Numbered from the stretch's first letter, positions 1 through 12,099 are shown. The stretch is 64,000 nt of DNA from Ochotona curzoniae (GCF_017591425.1 NW_024467101.1:10924918-10988917), one strand, 5' to 3'. A program made the numbers and translations. Notes: generated by a model not told the origin, from the sequence alone.

Positions 1-300
1 TCCACCGGGCTAATCCTCTGCCTAGTAGCTCTGGCATTTTATATGGGCACTAATTCATGTGCCTATATAAAGTGGCTGCTCCACTTCCAATCCAGCTTTC
101 TGCTTATGGCCTGGGAAAGCAGCAGAGGATTAAGCCCCATGGGGGAGACCTGGAAGAAGCTTCCAGCTCCTGACTTCAGATCAGATCAGCTACAGTTTGT
201 GTGGCCATTTGAGGATTGAATCAGCATTCCTCAAATGTCTCTCTCCCCACCCTCTTCTTTGTAAATCTGCCTTTCAAATAAAAAGAAAAAAAAAAGAAAA
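1..300 (+). mobile_element. CSINE, 5' end cut by window edge
   Basis: The tRNA-related part, the block containing 'gctgctccacttccaatcca', the CT-rich stretch and an A-rich tail are all recognisable. Sequence near 55-80 carries a small extra insertion containing 'tatataaag'. Confidence 0.85.
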
Positions 301-604
301 GTTTCTAAAACACAGCTAGACCAAATACCTCCCCCCAAGTACTTATATCTAAAACCAATTTTGCATGTTTGTGTTTCACCACAGACTTCAACTGACTTCA
401 TCGGCTAATGCAGCTCTATAAACAGGATAAGAAAACATGTTACTTTCAGTCCTAACATTAACGACTAAGCTCTGCGGGTTTATTGTAATTAACTTTAAAA
501 ATTAATCCATCACCTTCATCATATCTGTCCTATGCCAACTTCACCAGCGTAATGTTTGTAATGGTGTTTTAATGAACAAATCAATAAAATGCTTTTTGTC
601 TTGG

Positions 605-944
605 TTTTTTTTTTTTTATTAAACATTCATTATTTTCTATCGGAAAGACAGATATACAGAGAGAAGGAGTTACAGAAGAGAAAGATATCCTATCCCCTGG
701 TTCACTCCCCAAGTGGCCACAACAGCCGGGGTTGAGATGATGCAAAGCCAGGAGCCAGGAGCTTCCTCCAAATCTCCCACGCAGGTGCAGGGTCTCAAGC
801 TTTGAGCCATCCTTTACTGCTTTCCTAGACCATAAGCAGGAATCTGGATGGGAAGTAGAACAGCCAGGACACCAACTGACACCCATATGGGATCTCAGCA
901 AACCCAAGGTGAGGATTTAACCATTAGGCTATTGTGCCAGGCAC
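605..944 (-). mobile_element. CSINE, full length
   Basis: It begins with the T-run of the reversed tail at 605, followed by the reversed CT-rich block, 'ggttcactccccaagtggcc', and ends at 'tgtgccaggcac'. Confidence 0.9.
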
Positions 945-1244
945 ATTTTTTGTTTGCTTGCTTCTTTGTTTGTTTTTTAAAAAGCTATGCTAACCCCTAT
1001 TTATGCCACAGGAAAAGCTGAATCAGAATGGTGAAACCATGGGCCATGGCAAAGTCAGTGAACCACTGAAAATCTGACACTAATCTACCATGGAAACAAC
1101 AAAACGCCGATCTTCACACTGCACTTGATGATTGGTATATAAAATACGCTACTGGTCAACACGCAGGGGACATGTGGCAGGCAGGCTTGGGGCAAAGCTG
1201 CCTGAGTATGTCTTTCTCACTGAATGTTCTAGAACCCCAGGAAG
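945..1244. other. Unassigned intron 4 sequence
   Basis: A T/G-rich start (TTTG repeats) leads into ordinary sequence in which I recognise nothing. Confidence 0.4.
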
Positions 1245-1340
1245 GAGAGCCCACTGTCATCCCCAAGTCGCAGATGAGAAAACTGGGTAGGAAGCTACAG
1301 GAAGCTGTCCATGGTCCCCTCCATCGGGGGCAGGCATTTG
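1245..1340 (-). mobile_element. MIR-like fragment
   Basis: 'cagatgagaaaactgggta' preceded by 'tcatcccc' matches the reversed MIR segment that normally reads 'cagatgaggaaactgaggc'. Only this core is convincing. Confidence 0.45.
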
Positions 1341-2035
1341 GCCCGGGAGAGTTAAGAGGCCTAGAGGTGTCTCTGAGCACCATCTCTGGCTCCAGCTAAC
1401 GGGCTTCCCTGCCTACATACACCCTGAGAGGCTACAGGGCACGGTCTCAGTAATGGGGTTCCTGCCACCCACATGAGCGGGATAGAATTCTGGATCGAGT
1501 TCCTGGCTTTGGGTCTTGTCCTTGCCCTGGACTTCACAGGCATCTGGGAAGGAACCAGAGGAAAGAAAAGCTCATGTTCTCTTGCTAGCTTATATAAATC
1601 CATAAATCAACTTTTAAAGATATTAAACCCAGGTCAAGTGGTCAATGAAAATGAGAGCCTAAGCTTCTGCCCATGCGGCCCACACAGACAGGCTCCAGGC
1701 TATAGGTAGGAGATATCATCCTGCTTGGGCAGGAGGGGAATACCCCAACTCACTACCACTCAGAGGCTCCCGGAGCCTGATCAGCACATTCACCAAGCAC
1801 AATCAGATCCTCTTGTTATAAATACTATTCTAAGCCACCAAATCAAAAATTGACTCATTTCATGCTAAACGATGACATCATTCAAGGAGAAGATCATTTT
1901 TCTCATTATTTTAAGGATCAGTTCATTGCTCGGGGACATTCTTTCCTCTTACAATTCACAGCAAAATAAAGCAGGTGGAATTGTTGGCGCACTTGACCGT
2001 CCCAGCAAACCGCTGCCAGCTCTGTTAAGAAACAG

Positions 2036-2164
2036 GCCAGCGGAGTTCTGGTTCCCAGCTTCAGCCTGGCACAGCCCAGTTCTGGCTCCTATGGCCATTT
2101 GGGGAGTGAACCAGCAGATAAACAATCTTTTTCTCTCCCTCCAACTAAAAATAAATAAATCTTG
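2036..2164 (+). mobile_element. CSINE 3' half
   Basis: Starts inside the element ('ttcccagcttcagcctggc') and runs through 'catttggggagtgaaccagc' to an 'aaataaataaatctt' tail. The tRNA-like half is missing. Confidence 0.8.
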
Positions 2165-3811
2165 GGCGGCGGGGAGAAAAAGTCCATTGGCAGGAAAAAA
2201 AAAAATTTCAATGAGGAGACTAGCAATATGAAACCTCCACTGTCCCAGAGGAAGTTCCACATGAGAACCCAGACTTGCACGCTCTTCTGGAGGACACACC
2301 TGCCCCAGCAAAAGATGTCACCCTATCTAGCTGTTAGGCAAACTAGCTAGATTCCTTTTGGCTCAGAAGTCATACTGCCTTACCTGAAACAGAGTGGATG
2401 TCACTTGTTTCTTCGACAGATGACTTTGTACATGCTCCACGGCTTGCTTGGAGAACGGCTTTCAAAAAATCAACACGGACAGTTACTTGAATAATCATAA
2501 GATGCCATGTGGTATCACAACACCAGATCGTTTTTACAAAACAGGGACTAACCCGGTAGCCGCTGGTAGTTATCCTGGCAAGCGTTCTTGAAAGACACAG
2601 TTCTGTTGAATATAAATAAGCAATCCAAACAAACACTTGCTCCCCTGGGTGCCCAGCATTCTTAGACCTAGGCCCAGAAGGATGGCAGTGGGGGAGCAGG
2701 GGCAGAGCAGCCATGACTGACATGTCTAATCACACAAGAGGTCAGATGAGTGTGATGATGACAAAATGTGAAGAATCTTATCATCACCTGATTAAATGCA
2801 TATGTCTTTCCATTAGCCGTTAACAGTTCTGAAAATGTAAGTGTGGGAGAAAATAAATTTGCCCAAGTGCATATAGGATTTGGAGGACAGAATTAAGAAG
2901 GCAAAAGGGCAGTAGCAAAGGGCTCCGTGTGAAAGAGTCTGGCCATGGTCAGAGCAAATGGGCACCGTGGCTGAAACAAAAGCACTTCTACCGCCAAGAA
3001 CAGCCACCTGCAAGTTTCCCACACCCCATCTGAAATCCTGTCTCCTTTGACACACAAGAAGAGCTTCAGAACCACACTGCTCAGCTCACAACTCTGCAGA
3101 TCGCTGAGTTATGTGAAAACCAGGTTCAGGGCATCTTTCCACAGAACAACTGGCATTCCCCCAGGAGTCAGTCACTGCTGGTAGGGCAGTGAGGCAGAGA
3201 GGCATGGGGCATCAGCAATTCATTCTGCCTCGGAAGTTGCATCTACCACAAGGCAAGATGGGCCCAGACCAAGGGGGCGGGGGCGGGGGCGGGGAGAGAA
3301 AGCAAGACATGCTACAAGAAATGCTATCTTCAGCTACAGTTTTCTCAAATGTCAGCCAGCTTCACAAACGACACGATAGAGACAAAAGCGGTGAAACAAG
3401 TCACTGGGTGCCAGTGCTGTCCAGTCAGACTTGCTGCCAAGACAAGAGATGCTGCATGTCTAGACTGTGCCACAGAGGCATCTCCAGTCCCCCTCTCCTA
3501 CCCCGACCAGGAGATGCAGCGCCTGGGGACAGACACCTGTGTCCCATGGTAGAATAACAGGCTTCCATCCCCAGCCTTGGCTCCGAACCTGTGCACCCTG
3601 GGAGGCAACGGTGTAGTCTCCAGAAAGTGGGTTCTTGCCCACCAACTGGGAGACACAGAGATGGTTCCCGCTTCCTGGCTTTGGCATCCCTGCCAGGCGC
3701 ACATTTGGACAGTCAGTGGAAAAGAGCTCTCTTGTCTCTCTCTGTTCCTTTCCTCTCAAATAAACACAGGAAAAACAGAATTGTCTTTAAGTGGCACAAA
3801 TGCCTAGTACC
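2165..3811. other. Unassigned intron 4 sequence
   Basis: No transposon recognised over about 1.6 kb, with codon-like frames that show no domain. It contains the G-run motif at 3,273-3,294. Confidence 0.4.
3273..3294 (+). other. G-quadruplex motif
   Basis: Four runs of 5, 5, 5 and 4 G separated by single C bases. This is a textbook quadruplex pattern with one-base loops, on the template strand of GRK3. Confidence 0.8.
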
Positions 3812-3890
3812 ATTTGATTTTAATTAATTTAAGCCTAACTACAGTCAGCCACATGTAGCTAGTGGTTAGTGTCTTGCACTGGCAGGTCTG
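3812..3890 (+). mobile_element. MER5A-like hAT DNA transposon fragment
   Basis: 'agccacatgtagctagtgg' after an A/T-rich 'ttttaattaatttaag' matches the end of MER5A, which reads 'agccacatgtggctagtgg'. Confidence 0.65.
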
Positions 3891-4510
3891 GGGACTTTGC
3901 TGGTCCACTCCTTCAGCAAACAGTCTTTGAGAGGTCACATGGCAAATGTTCATGACTAATTATTCCATTTACTTCTAGTGGAATAATTTCCTAGGAACCC
4001 AATTTATCCTAATGCTTATATTAGATGGTTCATCTTCTTTACAAGAAGAAGAAAAATTATGTCCATCTTTACGTAACTGATAGTGACCAAAATGAACGTA
4101 ATAAATAGAGCCTCCTCTGGAGGCCAATAAACCATTTAAAGTTTAGATTGACCCATCTTTGACCAGCGACAGTGTTAATGCATAGCTAAATTTAAAAGAA
4201 AGCTTGATTTCCTTAAAAAAAAAAAATTCAAGCATTGAGACTCATAGCCGTTTTCAAATTATCCAAATTGGCTCCCTCACATGACTGATTTGTTGCAGTG
4301 ACAGGTGTCAGCTTGGGGAAATGCATTCTGGACACAATGGAGGTTTTGTTAGTCTAACCAGGGAACAAGGGCACAGCGGAACACAAGAAGTGGGTCCCAG
4401 CCTGGATACGCACTTGGTAAAATTTATGCCATCTTCCCTCTATCCTGGCAACACCAAGAGCCATCCCCTGCCAATCAGAATTCACCAAAATCAGAAGAAA
4501 CAACACTCAC

Positions 4511-4612
4511 ATGGGAACAGGAGAGGAGCTCTTTCATGATATAGGCGTCGTAAATCTGGCGACTTCGACAAAGGCGATCTTCTTCATTGTCCAGCTTTTC
4601 GTATTCTTTGAT
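4511..4612 (-). CDS. GRK3: GRK3 coding exon 4 (residues 89-122)
   Basis: The 102-base exon follows an ACACCTAG acceptor, encodes exactly 34 codons from [12 protein letters not shown] to MKELLSCSH, and ends at CAT|GTGAGT in phase 0. Counting from the start Met puts Arg106, Tyr109, Asp110, Met114 and Leu118 here. The matching GRK2 positions (Arg106, Phe109, Asp110, Met114, Leu118) are the known contact surface for G-alpha-q, so the exon should keep that binding function. The next coding residues (Pro-Phe-Ser-Lys in the family) must lie in exon 5, beyond position 1. Confidence 0.96.
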
Positions 4613-5339
4613 CTAGGTGTGTAAAAGTTAGCAGTGTTAGGCTACACTCTTCCCAAGAACCCATGAGATGAAAAGACATGACTGGCAGAGGCAGAAAGCA
4701 TTGCCAGAGGAGATAGAGCAAATTGCTGAACCTCTGAGTTGATGGAAAGTCACTCCTTCCTACAACTCCGTCACGAACAAACTGCAGGAAGCCACCCTCA
4801 ACCAGAAACATAAATACGGGCTCTTCCCTGGAGTATTAGCAAGATGGAGTATTAGCAAACAAATACTGCCAGTGGTGACAATTATCTTACGATACAGGAG
4901 CCATGTCCTGGCCAGTTTTCCTTTACAAAGAACAGATAATTTAAATGTGGCTGTGACTCAGTGGTGATGCGGCTTGCTTTCACCCAACAATAGCATTCCA
5001 AACCCAACAGGAGAAAAAAACGAAAAAACACATGAGGGCTCCTATTAAGAGGTTTCTCTTAAAAAAAAAATCAACAAAAGCAAATATTTCAGGAGTTTAA
5101 TCTACACTTACTTTAAAAACCCTAGCTTCTCAGGTTCAAAGCTCACCTCTATTACAGGAATATTAACAGAAAGATTACTTCTAACAGCATATTCTGCCAT
5201 AGTTAGTGTGAGAAGTCAGATGGGCTATTTTTTGAAAATATAAAATCTTGTTTCCCCCCTCTTTTTGCCTCCTTTGGAAACAGGAGTTCCTCCAGGCTTC
5301 TGGTTTTACCATAATAGCCGCTGGGCTGCTAGGAGAAAC
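4613..5339. other. Unassigned intron 3 sequence next to exon 4
   Basis: The first bases hold the exon 4 acceptor and its pyrimidine tract. I recognise no repeat in the remainder. Confidence 0.4.
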
Positions 5340-5790
5340 CCCAATGGGATGTGCATTCTACCTCCCTGAGTCCCAGCTGCACCTGAAATCTAAAAAAAGG
5401 GTCAGAAAATTTTGCTGAACAAAGTATCACTTTGCATCTCTAATTTTTTTTCCTGAGGAAGCGAAGAAATGGGACCTGAGATTTCAGCTGATCATGAGAA
5501 TGGGAGGCGGGAACAGCCAGTCACTCCCTTCCGACCAGGGACTAGACAGCTCACAGTGAGTAAGTTCCCTTCTCCCCCCATTGACTCATCTCTCCCCCTC
5601 TCTAAGATGGTGTCTAAGAGACACCACTACCACCATTTTCTTGGGTCTTTCTTCTCCTGTCACCACGGCAGGAGACCTCTCTCACTGTCTCCTAAATAAA
5701 TCTTGCTTTGCCACACTGAAATTGTCTGCATAAAAATTCTTCAGAAACGAGGTTGCTGTGGTTATTTTGTGTCAAATTCCCCACAATATT
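5340..5790 (+). mobile_element. Possible solo LTR (ERV-type), 3' portion
   Basis: A CT-rich stretch leads to 'ctaaataaatcttgctttg' and then 'aaaattcttcagaaacgagg'. This resembles the polyadenylation signal and R/U5 part of many mammalian ERV LTRs. The start is uncertain, no flanking duplication was found, and no internal viral genes are present. Confidence 0.35.
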
Positions 5791-7859
5791 AGGGAAGGTC
5801 ATGGGACCAGAGTTCAGCTAAGGTCATTATACCAAGTGCCCCAGAAATCTCTGCCATATGTTACATACAAAGGGTCTCACATGCTCTAACAGGATAACAG
5901 AGGGTTCTGGATGACACAACTGTGGCCATTTATTTATAGAAATATTAGTCATCCAAAAAGATAAGGGGAGCTGGCGGGGAGAAAACAGTGAAGATTCTCC
6001 ATAGAACAATGGACTGTAACAAACAGCATACTTGGTAGGGGGAAAAAATCAGCACTTAGCTACTTAGTACAGGCTAAGCATTCCGCCCAGAAAGCTTCAG
6101 ATTTGGAGGCACTTTGGACTTAAGGATGCCTAACTGAATTGTCCAAATTGAAAAGAGAGAAAAAAAAAAAAACCCTCTCCATAACTTCCAACAACTACTA
6201 AACTAGTTCCAACCATCTCATGGAGTGGCAAGTCAGCTACCTGATCTGCACAGAGACTTCCTCAATCCCTGGGGAGACTCTTCTTCCTCTTATCACAAAA
6301 GTGGGACTCACCCCTCCTCCAAAAAAACACTTCCCTTTGTGACTCTAGAGTCTAAGAGTTTTGAGACCAAACCCAGTGTGACTTGCAGGAACTCCTGATG
6401 AAGACAAGGGCGCAGGGAGGAAGAGGAGGATGGGAATGGGGAATACGGAGGGCCCACGGAAGAGCCAGCTGGTTCAAAACGTTGAGAAATGGACTGAGAC
6501 CATCCGAGCAACCCGGGAAGAGCCTCTCTCTCTGCCCTACACTGAGATGGCTGACATTCACACTTCTCCTAGGACCAGGGCTTAGAATGATTAAATAAGA
6601 GACGATAAAACATAACAGAAAAGCAGACTGGGATGAGCTGACAGGCCTTCAGAGAAATAAAGACCATCTCAAAGCAGCCTCAATCCGGGGCTGCCAGCAT
6701 AACCAAAGGACCTGGGCATGTCCACCCTGGACCAGCTAAAGAGGAGAGGTATAGAGAATGGAGTGCCGCACCACATGCACACGTGGTATAAGCAGAAGCT
6801 AGACACCAACAGCCCAAGTCAAGTCAGGAGAGACAGAATGTGGGACTGTGTTTCACTATGCTTGTTATAGGCAGATTCAAAGGTTAATGCCCGGGTGCTG
6901 GGGTAAGATGGACATGAACTAAAACCACACCTCACTGTTTTGATACAGGAATGTACAGGAATGGCCACAAGGCAGACTACACTTTTGTGGGGTCATGACC
7001 CTGAACTTGGTGTCATAAAATATAAGGCTACGTGCCCAGGGCTTTACGGAGGGAATGGGCATGTGGTTAGACCAACGCTTGTGCTGCGAAGTTTCCATGA
7101 ACTCATATTCCAATGACACATAACATCTGTCGTTTCTTGGGCAAATGTCACTCTGAATCATGAAACTGGCCTTACGTGGAGGCTTGAGGCCTTATCTCCA
7201 ACTCGATCAATGGGAAAGCATTACAGTGGACAGGCAAAGTGAGAATCTAAAGTACTAGAATGAGTCTTCCACTATCAACAGGGACTTGAACTAAAGTACA
7301 CTCAGTGGATGCCATCTCAGGGGTTGGCCGTCTTGCTATTCAGTGGGCTATGGCCTACATGCCCAGTGGCAAGTCTACCCTACTTGAGGCCACACACGTC
7401 ATTACTGGTAACTGATTGTCCACTGATTAACTTGGAGGATGCACAGTCTACAGCTGAACACACAGCCTCACGTGGCCAAACCTTCCCAGCAAGCACTGTA
7501 GGGCCACAGCCATCACAGGTTCCCCCTTCTCACGACCTGCCTATCCCACCAACATCCCAGTGAGGGGCTCTGGAGAGTCCCTGCCTTCCCCAGCCAGCTC
7601 GAGGCCTCATACCATAGTCTCTCCAACAGCACTCAGCCCAGTAGTCCACTCCTGGTCTGTCTGGAGTGGATACCCAAATGGGATGCTATCACCAAAGATA
7701 GAGGATTAGCTTGCTACATACAACATTGCACCACTGACGAGGAGCTGGTCATACAGGCTCCCATGGGAGTTCTTGCTCCCCTTGCTTGACTTCTAAGTCC
7801 TTATGTGTCACTCAGCAGGGTACTGGGACATCCCTTCTTCACCAGCCACTTTCTCCCTA
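5791..7859. other. Mostly unassigned intron 3 sequence
   Basis: About 2 kb without a clear SINE or LINE. At 6,070-6,145 'cagatttggaggcactttgg' and 'ttaaggatgcctaactg' faintly resemble the end of a Tigger-type element; I do not call it. Confidence 0.35.
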
Positions 7860-8255
7860 GGTAAAGCCCTTCAGTCCCACGACTTCAAATACCAGCTATA
7901 TTCTGATGACTCAAGCTGGATCCCGGAGATTCGCTTCTCCTCTTGCACTCCACAGATTCGAAATACCCAGCCACGTGGCTGACATTTCTGGCTGAGTATC
8001 TAGAAAGCACCTCAAATGTGACTTGTCTAAATAAAACCCTGGATTCTCACACCCTTGGCACTGCCACCAAACATGCTCCTCCCCCAGTCTTTCTCCTTTA
8101 TCAGGAAAATAAGTTCAAACCATCTTCCCAGTTGCCTAAGCCAAAAAAAAAAAAAAAAAAGCATAACCTTCATTGCTTCCACTCATCTGCACTCTCCTCC
8201 TTAGCCCCATATCTGACTCATCAGAAAATCCTGTGTGCTTCAAACCCCAAGGAGA
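7860..8255 (+). mobile_element. LINE L2 fragment (3' ORF region)
   Basis: Order and wording match the L2 3' coding region: 'ttcaaataccagctatattc', 'tgatgactcaagctggat', 'aagcacctcaaatgtgactt', 'catgctcctcccccagtctt', 'tcatcagaaaatcctgtgtg'. A run of 18 A at 8,143-8,160 has expanded inside it. Confidence 0.75.
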
Positions 8256-8554
8256 AATCCAGGCTCTGTTTCTGGGAAAAGCCAAAAAGCTCCTAGTGGG
8301 GCAATCCTGTAAGTACTGGATATTTACACACAACCAAGTAAGGGTGTTAAGACAGTCATACAAAGTACACAGACAATGGGGAAGGGGCAAACATATATTG
8401 TGAGAGAAGAAATTTCTGAAACCAAAGAGTGACAGAAGGGGAGTTTCCAAGTTTCATGTACAAGTTTCTGTTGAAATTTTCAGAGTGCCCCATGACGACA
8501 CAGAAGAATGAAAGACCATAGGTAGCCCAACGAGGGGTAAAGGGACAGAACAAC

Positions 8555-8880
8555 GGGGACCAGCGCAGGGACAGAGCAGGCTAATCCTCCACCTGCATTG
8601 CTGGCATCTCATATGGGAGTTGATTCATATCCCGGCTGGTCTGCTTCTCATCCAGCTCCCCTGCTAACAGCCTGAAAAAAAACAGAGGAGGGCTCCTGCA
8701 TCCACATGAGAGACTCAGAAAAAACTCCTGGCTCCTAGTTTCGGACCAGCCCAACTCTGGCTGATGTGATCATTTGGGGAGCAAGCCAACAGATGGAAGG
8801 TCTTTTTTTCTTTCTGCAACTCTGCCTTGCAAATAATAAATCCTTTTTAAAAAAAAATAAATTAATCTTTAAAACAAAAG
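8555..8880 (+). mobile_element. CSINE, full length
   Basis: Runs from a degraded 'ggggaccagcgcaggg' start to a long A/T-rich tail. The tail contains two A-rich blocks split by 'taaatt', perhaps from a second priming or slippage. Confidence 0.85.
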
Positions 8881-9290
8881 AAAAAATCTCCAAATATGAA
8901 GAAACAGAAAAATGTGACCCCAGATGCAAGAAAAAAGCCTGGAAGCGAAAACCAAGAAGACCCAGATGTTGGCATTATTAGCCAAGGATTCTAAAACACC
9001 TATCATAACCGTGTACAACAGAAGATGTTCATGTCATGAAAATACACAGAAAGGAGCCGCAGAAAAATAACTATGAAAACAACCAAAAGAAAACTTTAGA
9101 CATTAAAAAATAATACAGCATCTGAAATTAAGCAATCAATGGAGAAACGCACCAGCAAATAACAAAAAGAGAGTCAACGAACTTGTGGACAGACCTGTAG
9201 AAATTATTCAGTACGAAGAAGAGAAGGAAAAAGAAAAAGGAGAGAATGCTGAACTGAACATGAGAGGGATAAAAGAACAAATGCTTCATT
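8881..9290 (+). mobile_element. Old L1 fragment (leader/ORF1 region)
   Basis: 'ggcattattagccaaggatt', 'taaaacacctatcataac' and 'tacagcatctgaaatta' follow the order of old mammalian L1M leader and early ORF1. The frame is broken throughout. A CSINE interrupts it at 9,291. Confidence 0.65.
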
Positions 9291-9590
9291 GGGGCTGGAA
9301 CTGTGGTATGCCCAGCTTCTGCTTGAGACAGTGGCAGCCCAGAGCAGAGCGCCAGTTTGAGCACCGATTTCCACATTTCCAATCCAGCGCCTTGCTACTA
9401 ACGCACCAAGCAAGACAGAGGAAGATGGCCCGAGTGACTGGGCCCCTTGTCTCCCCTGTGGGAGACCTGGTTCCTTGCTCCTGATTTCAGCCTGGCCAGG
9501 ACCCCGCTGCTGGTGCAGCCATTCAGAGCATGAACCAGTAGATGAGAGGAAGGTCTCTCTGTCTCCTGCTATGTCTTTAAGACAAATTTA
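9291..9590 (+). mobile_element. CSINE inserted in old L1
   Basis: Starts at 'ggggctggaactgtggta' and reaches the CT-rich block near 9,560. The tail is poor in A, suggesting age or truncation. Confidence 0.85.
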
Positions 9591-9609
9591 GAAGTCATTT
9601 AAAAAAAAT

Positions 9610-9722
9610 TTTCAAAAAGTTCATGGTAAATGGGACAAAAATGTAAGTTTGTTTTGATGCAAACATTTTTGAAACCTGTGTGTCATTTTTTTCACAATGC
9701 ATTTTCAATGAGCTTTTTTGAA
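9610..9722 (+). repeat. Short repeat with inverted ends, copy A
   Basis: Begins 'ttcaaaaagttcatgg' and ends 'caatgagcttttttgaa', so the ends are near-inverse copies. The middle contains 'gttttgatgcaaaca'. It aligns with copy B at 28,145-28,255 when reversed. I cannot name the family. Confidence 0.6.
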
Positions 9723-10379
9723 TATTCCTTATAAAGATCAAGTGTATTCATGAGATCAGAGCCCCAGAATGAAAGAAAGGCTGAGGAACACATATGTGGT
9801 TCTAATTTGTCCAAATTTGGTGAAAGCTACAAAAACCCATCAAAGCATAAATATGTGTAATCATTTCATGAAAAAGCAAAAATCGTCAGAATGAGGAAGA
9901 AATAACCAAGTCACAATTACATCTGTCTAAAGAAACCTGCAATTTGCATATAAAGACACAGGTTGAAAGCAGAGCAGTGTGAAAGAATGGATCATGAAGA
10001 TAGAGAGCATAAGAGGACTGAAGTACGAATGAATATATGGATTTTTTTTTCCAGTGAAGTCAACGTCAACACAAAAGATTTTACCAGAGATAAAGGACAC
10101 TTTTATATGGAAAGACGAAACAATCACACACGTACATATACTTAGTGACAGAGCTGCAAATGCATGGGAAAAAATACTGATGGAATAAATGGGAATATTT
10201 TAGACATTTCTCTTGGCAAACAGCAGAATTAGACACAAAATCAATGGAAACATAGAAGATCTATCGCAACAAACACCCCGATCTGAGATTTACGGGAGCA
10301 TTGCATGTCACAACTGCCGTGGTTTTCATGAGCTCCAGAATAGAACCTTGGTTTATGAACCTAGCTCCCCCAAAGCCTG
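9723..10379. other. Unassigned intron 3 sequence
   Basis: A-rich sequence with a T-run at 10,043-10,051. Parts could be further L1 debris, but no segment is clear enough to call. Confidence 0.3.
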
Positions 10380-10830
10380 TCTCCCCCTGGACCTAATTTT
10401 ATCTCGTGCCACCTGTCCCCCGCCCGCCACTTGGCCTACCACAACCATACCTCACCAGTCTTCTCTCAGTTCCTCCTGCTGCCAGTTCCTCCCACACCAC
10501 GTTAGGGGCTCCATCTCAGCCATGACCTAAATTGCCCTCCTTCTCATCTCTTCTCATTTTCCAGAGACCGAGCCTCCTGGTCACCCAAGTCTCTCTTTGA
10601 TGGCTCACGGTCTGTCAGGGTGTGTCATCTAACCTGAAGTGATCACCAAGTCACCATGCGTCACGTTGAGTCTTGATGCTGTTTTTGAGTCCCTGCGAAG
10701 CAGTTCTTATTCCCAGAACAGAGTCCCTATTTATTATTTTTTTGTGACTTGTTTCTCTCCACCAGAACATAATCTCAAAGACACCAAACACTTTAGCTGG
10801 CACAGCACTTGATGTGTAACAACAACAACA
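10380..10830 (+). mobile_element. LINE L2 fragment (3' end)
   Basis: The end is the clearest: 'ttgtttctctccaccagaac', 'ataatctcaaagacacca' and 'ctggcacagcacttgatg' follow the L2 3' UTR order (CTCCC-CTAGAAT-GTAAGCTCC to CCTGGCACA). The C-rich 5' part is a looser match. Confidence 0.6.
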
Positions 10831-11389
10831 AAAATTGGTTAAAGGAGTTTGAAAAAATTCCAGATGCAAACTTCACCTCTAATCTTTAATTTTTCTTTTT
10901 TTTTTCCCCTTGGTAATTAGTGCCTATTTATGGGGCAAAGGGTTTCTGCCTTTCACAAGGTGACTTGAATTGGAAACATGAGAGATGTCTGGTTTTTGAC
11001 AGATCAAGCTGTGACACTGATTCAGATAAATATCTGCCTATGATTCAGATCGCAGGCCTAAGGTGCCTTTGTACTGCAGGAAAGCCTCTCGAGATTTGGC
11101 TTCATTTTCTTTACATGATGCAATGTGTACCATCCTACTTGAATATGCGTCACAACACCATTTCTAAAAGATGAAGCTTGCACATGTAAACCAGAAAGAA
11201 AAGGAGTCCCAATCCAAATTCCAAAGATGCATGGTAGCTGGGTGTGTCTTAACTATCTTATGCTCTCTTTGGATCATTTAAAATGCCTCAGGGTAAAAAC
11301 TTACCAGGATAACGATGCAATAGTACATGTCATTTCTTGCACATTCAACTCTTCTTAAATTACTTCCTAACTTCTCCTTTCACCTGAAC
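10831..11389. other. Unassigned intron 3 sequence
   Basis: Contains a T-run near 10,897-10,905. Nothing else is recognised. Confidence 0.35.
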
Positions 11390-11760
11390 TATGTAGCAGT
11401 GTACTCATTTGCAGGCAGCTAAGGATTTCTTAGTTAACCTATGAGTATATCTGAGTTCAATTCTGTTGTGATCTAAAAACAGCAATTTTAATCTTGAAAT
11501 ATGCAAGAACTTTCTTTAGGGGCCACTATTGATATACTTTGGAGAAAAAATATTCCACGTGACTTTGAAGAAACTGAATTCTGTTTTCATCAACACAACA
11601 TTCTATCTGTATCAGTCAGAAAAACTTATTTATCACTTTATTAAGATCTTGCATATCATTAGTAATATTCTTAACTATCTATTCCATAAATTCATGAAGG
11701 CTATAAGGCTAAGATCTCCTGACAGGATTGCAGGTCTGACTCCCAAGTGTAACTTTTTTG

Positions 11761-12066
11761 CTTTTTTTTTTTTTTAAAGATTTATTTATTTATTGGAAAG
11801 TCGGATATACAGAGAGGAGGAGAGACAGAGAGGAAGATCTTCTGGCCAATGCTATGCCGATCCGAAGCCAGGATCCAGGAATTTCTTCCGGGTCTCCCAC
11901 ACGGGTGCAGGGTCCCAAAGCTTTTGGGCCATCCTCAGCTGCTTTCCCAGGCCACAGGCAGGGAGCTGGATGGGAAATGGGGCTGCCGGGATTAGAACTG
12001 GCGCCCATATGGGATCCCGGGCGTGCAAGGCGAGGACCTTAACCACTGCGCCATCGCGCCGGGCCC
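11761..12066 (-). mobile_element. Young CSINE with target-site duplication
   Basis: One of the two least diverged copies here. 'cgcccatatgggatcccggg' and 'ccactgcgccatcgcgcc' are intact, and several CpGs persist. The flanks repeat 'acttttttgctttt' (11,752-11,765 and 12,068-12,081), a clean target duplication. Confidence 0.95.
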
Positions 12067-12099
12067 GACTTTTTTGCTTTTTGATTTAAAGCTGTGATG

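Noticed and set aside
3891..4510. Search for exon 5 of GRK3 to the left of exon 4
   Set aside because: No stretch on the minus strand from 4,510 to 1 encodes the expected Pro-Phe-Ser-Lys continuation; exon 5 must lie outside the window.
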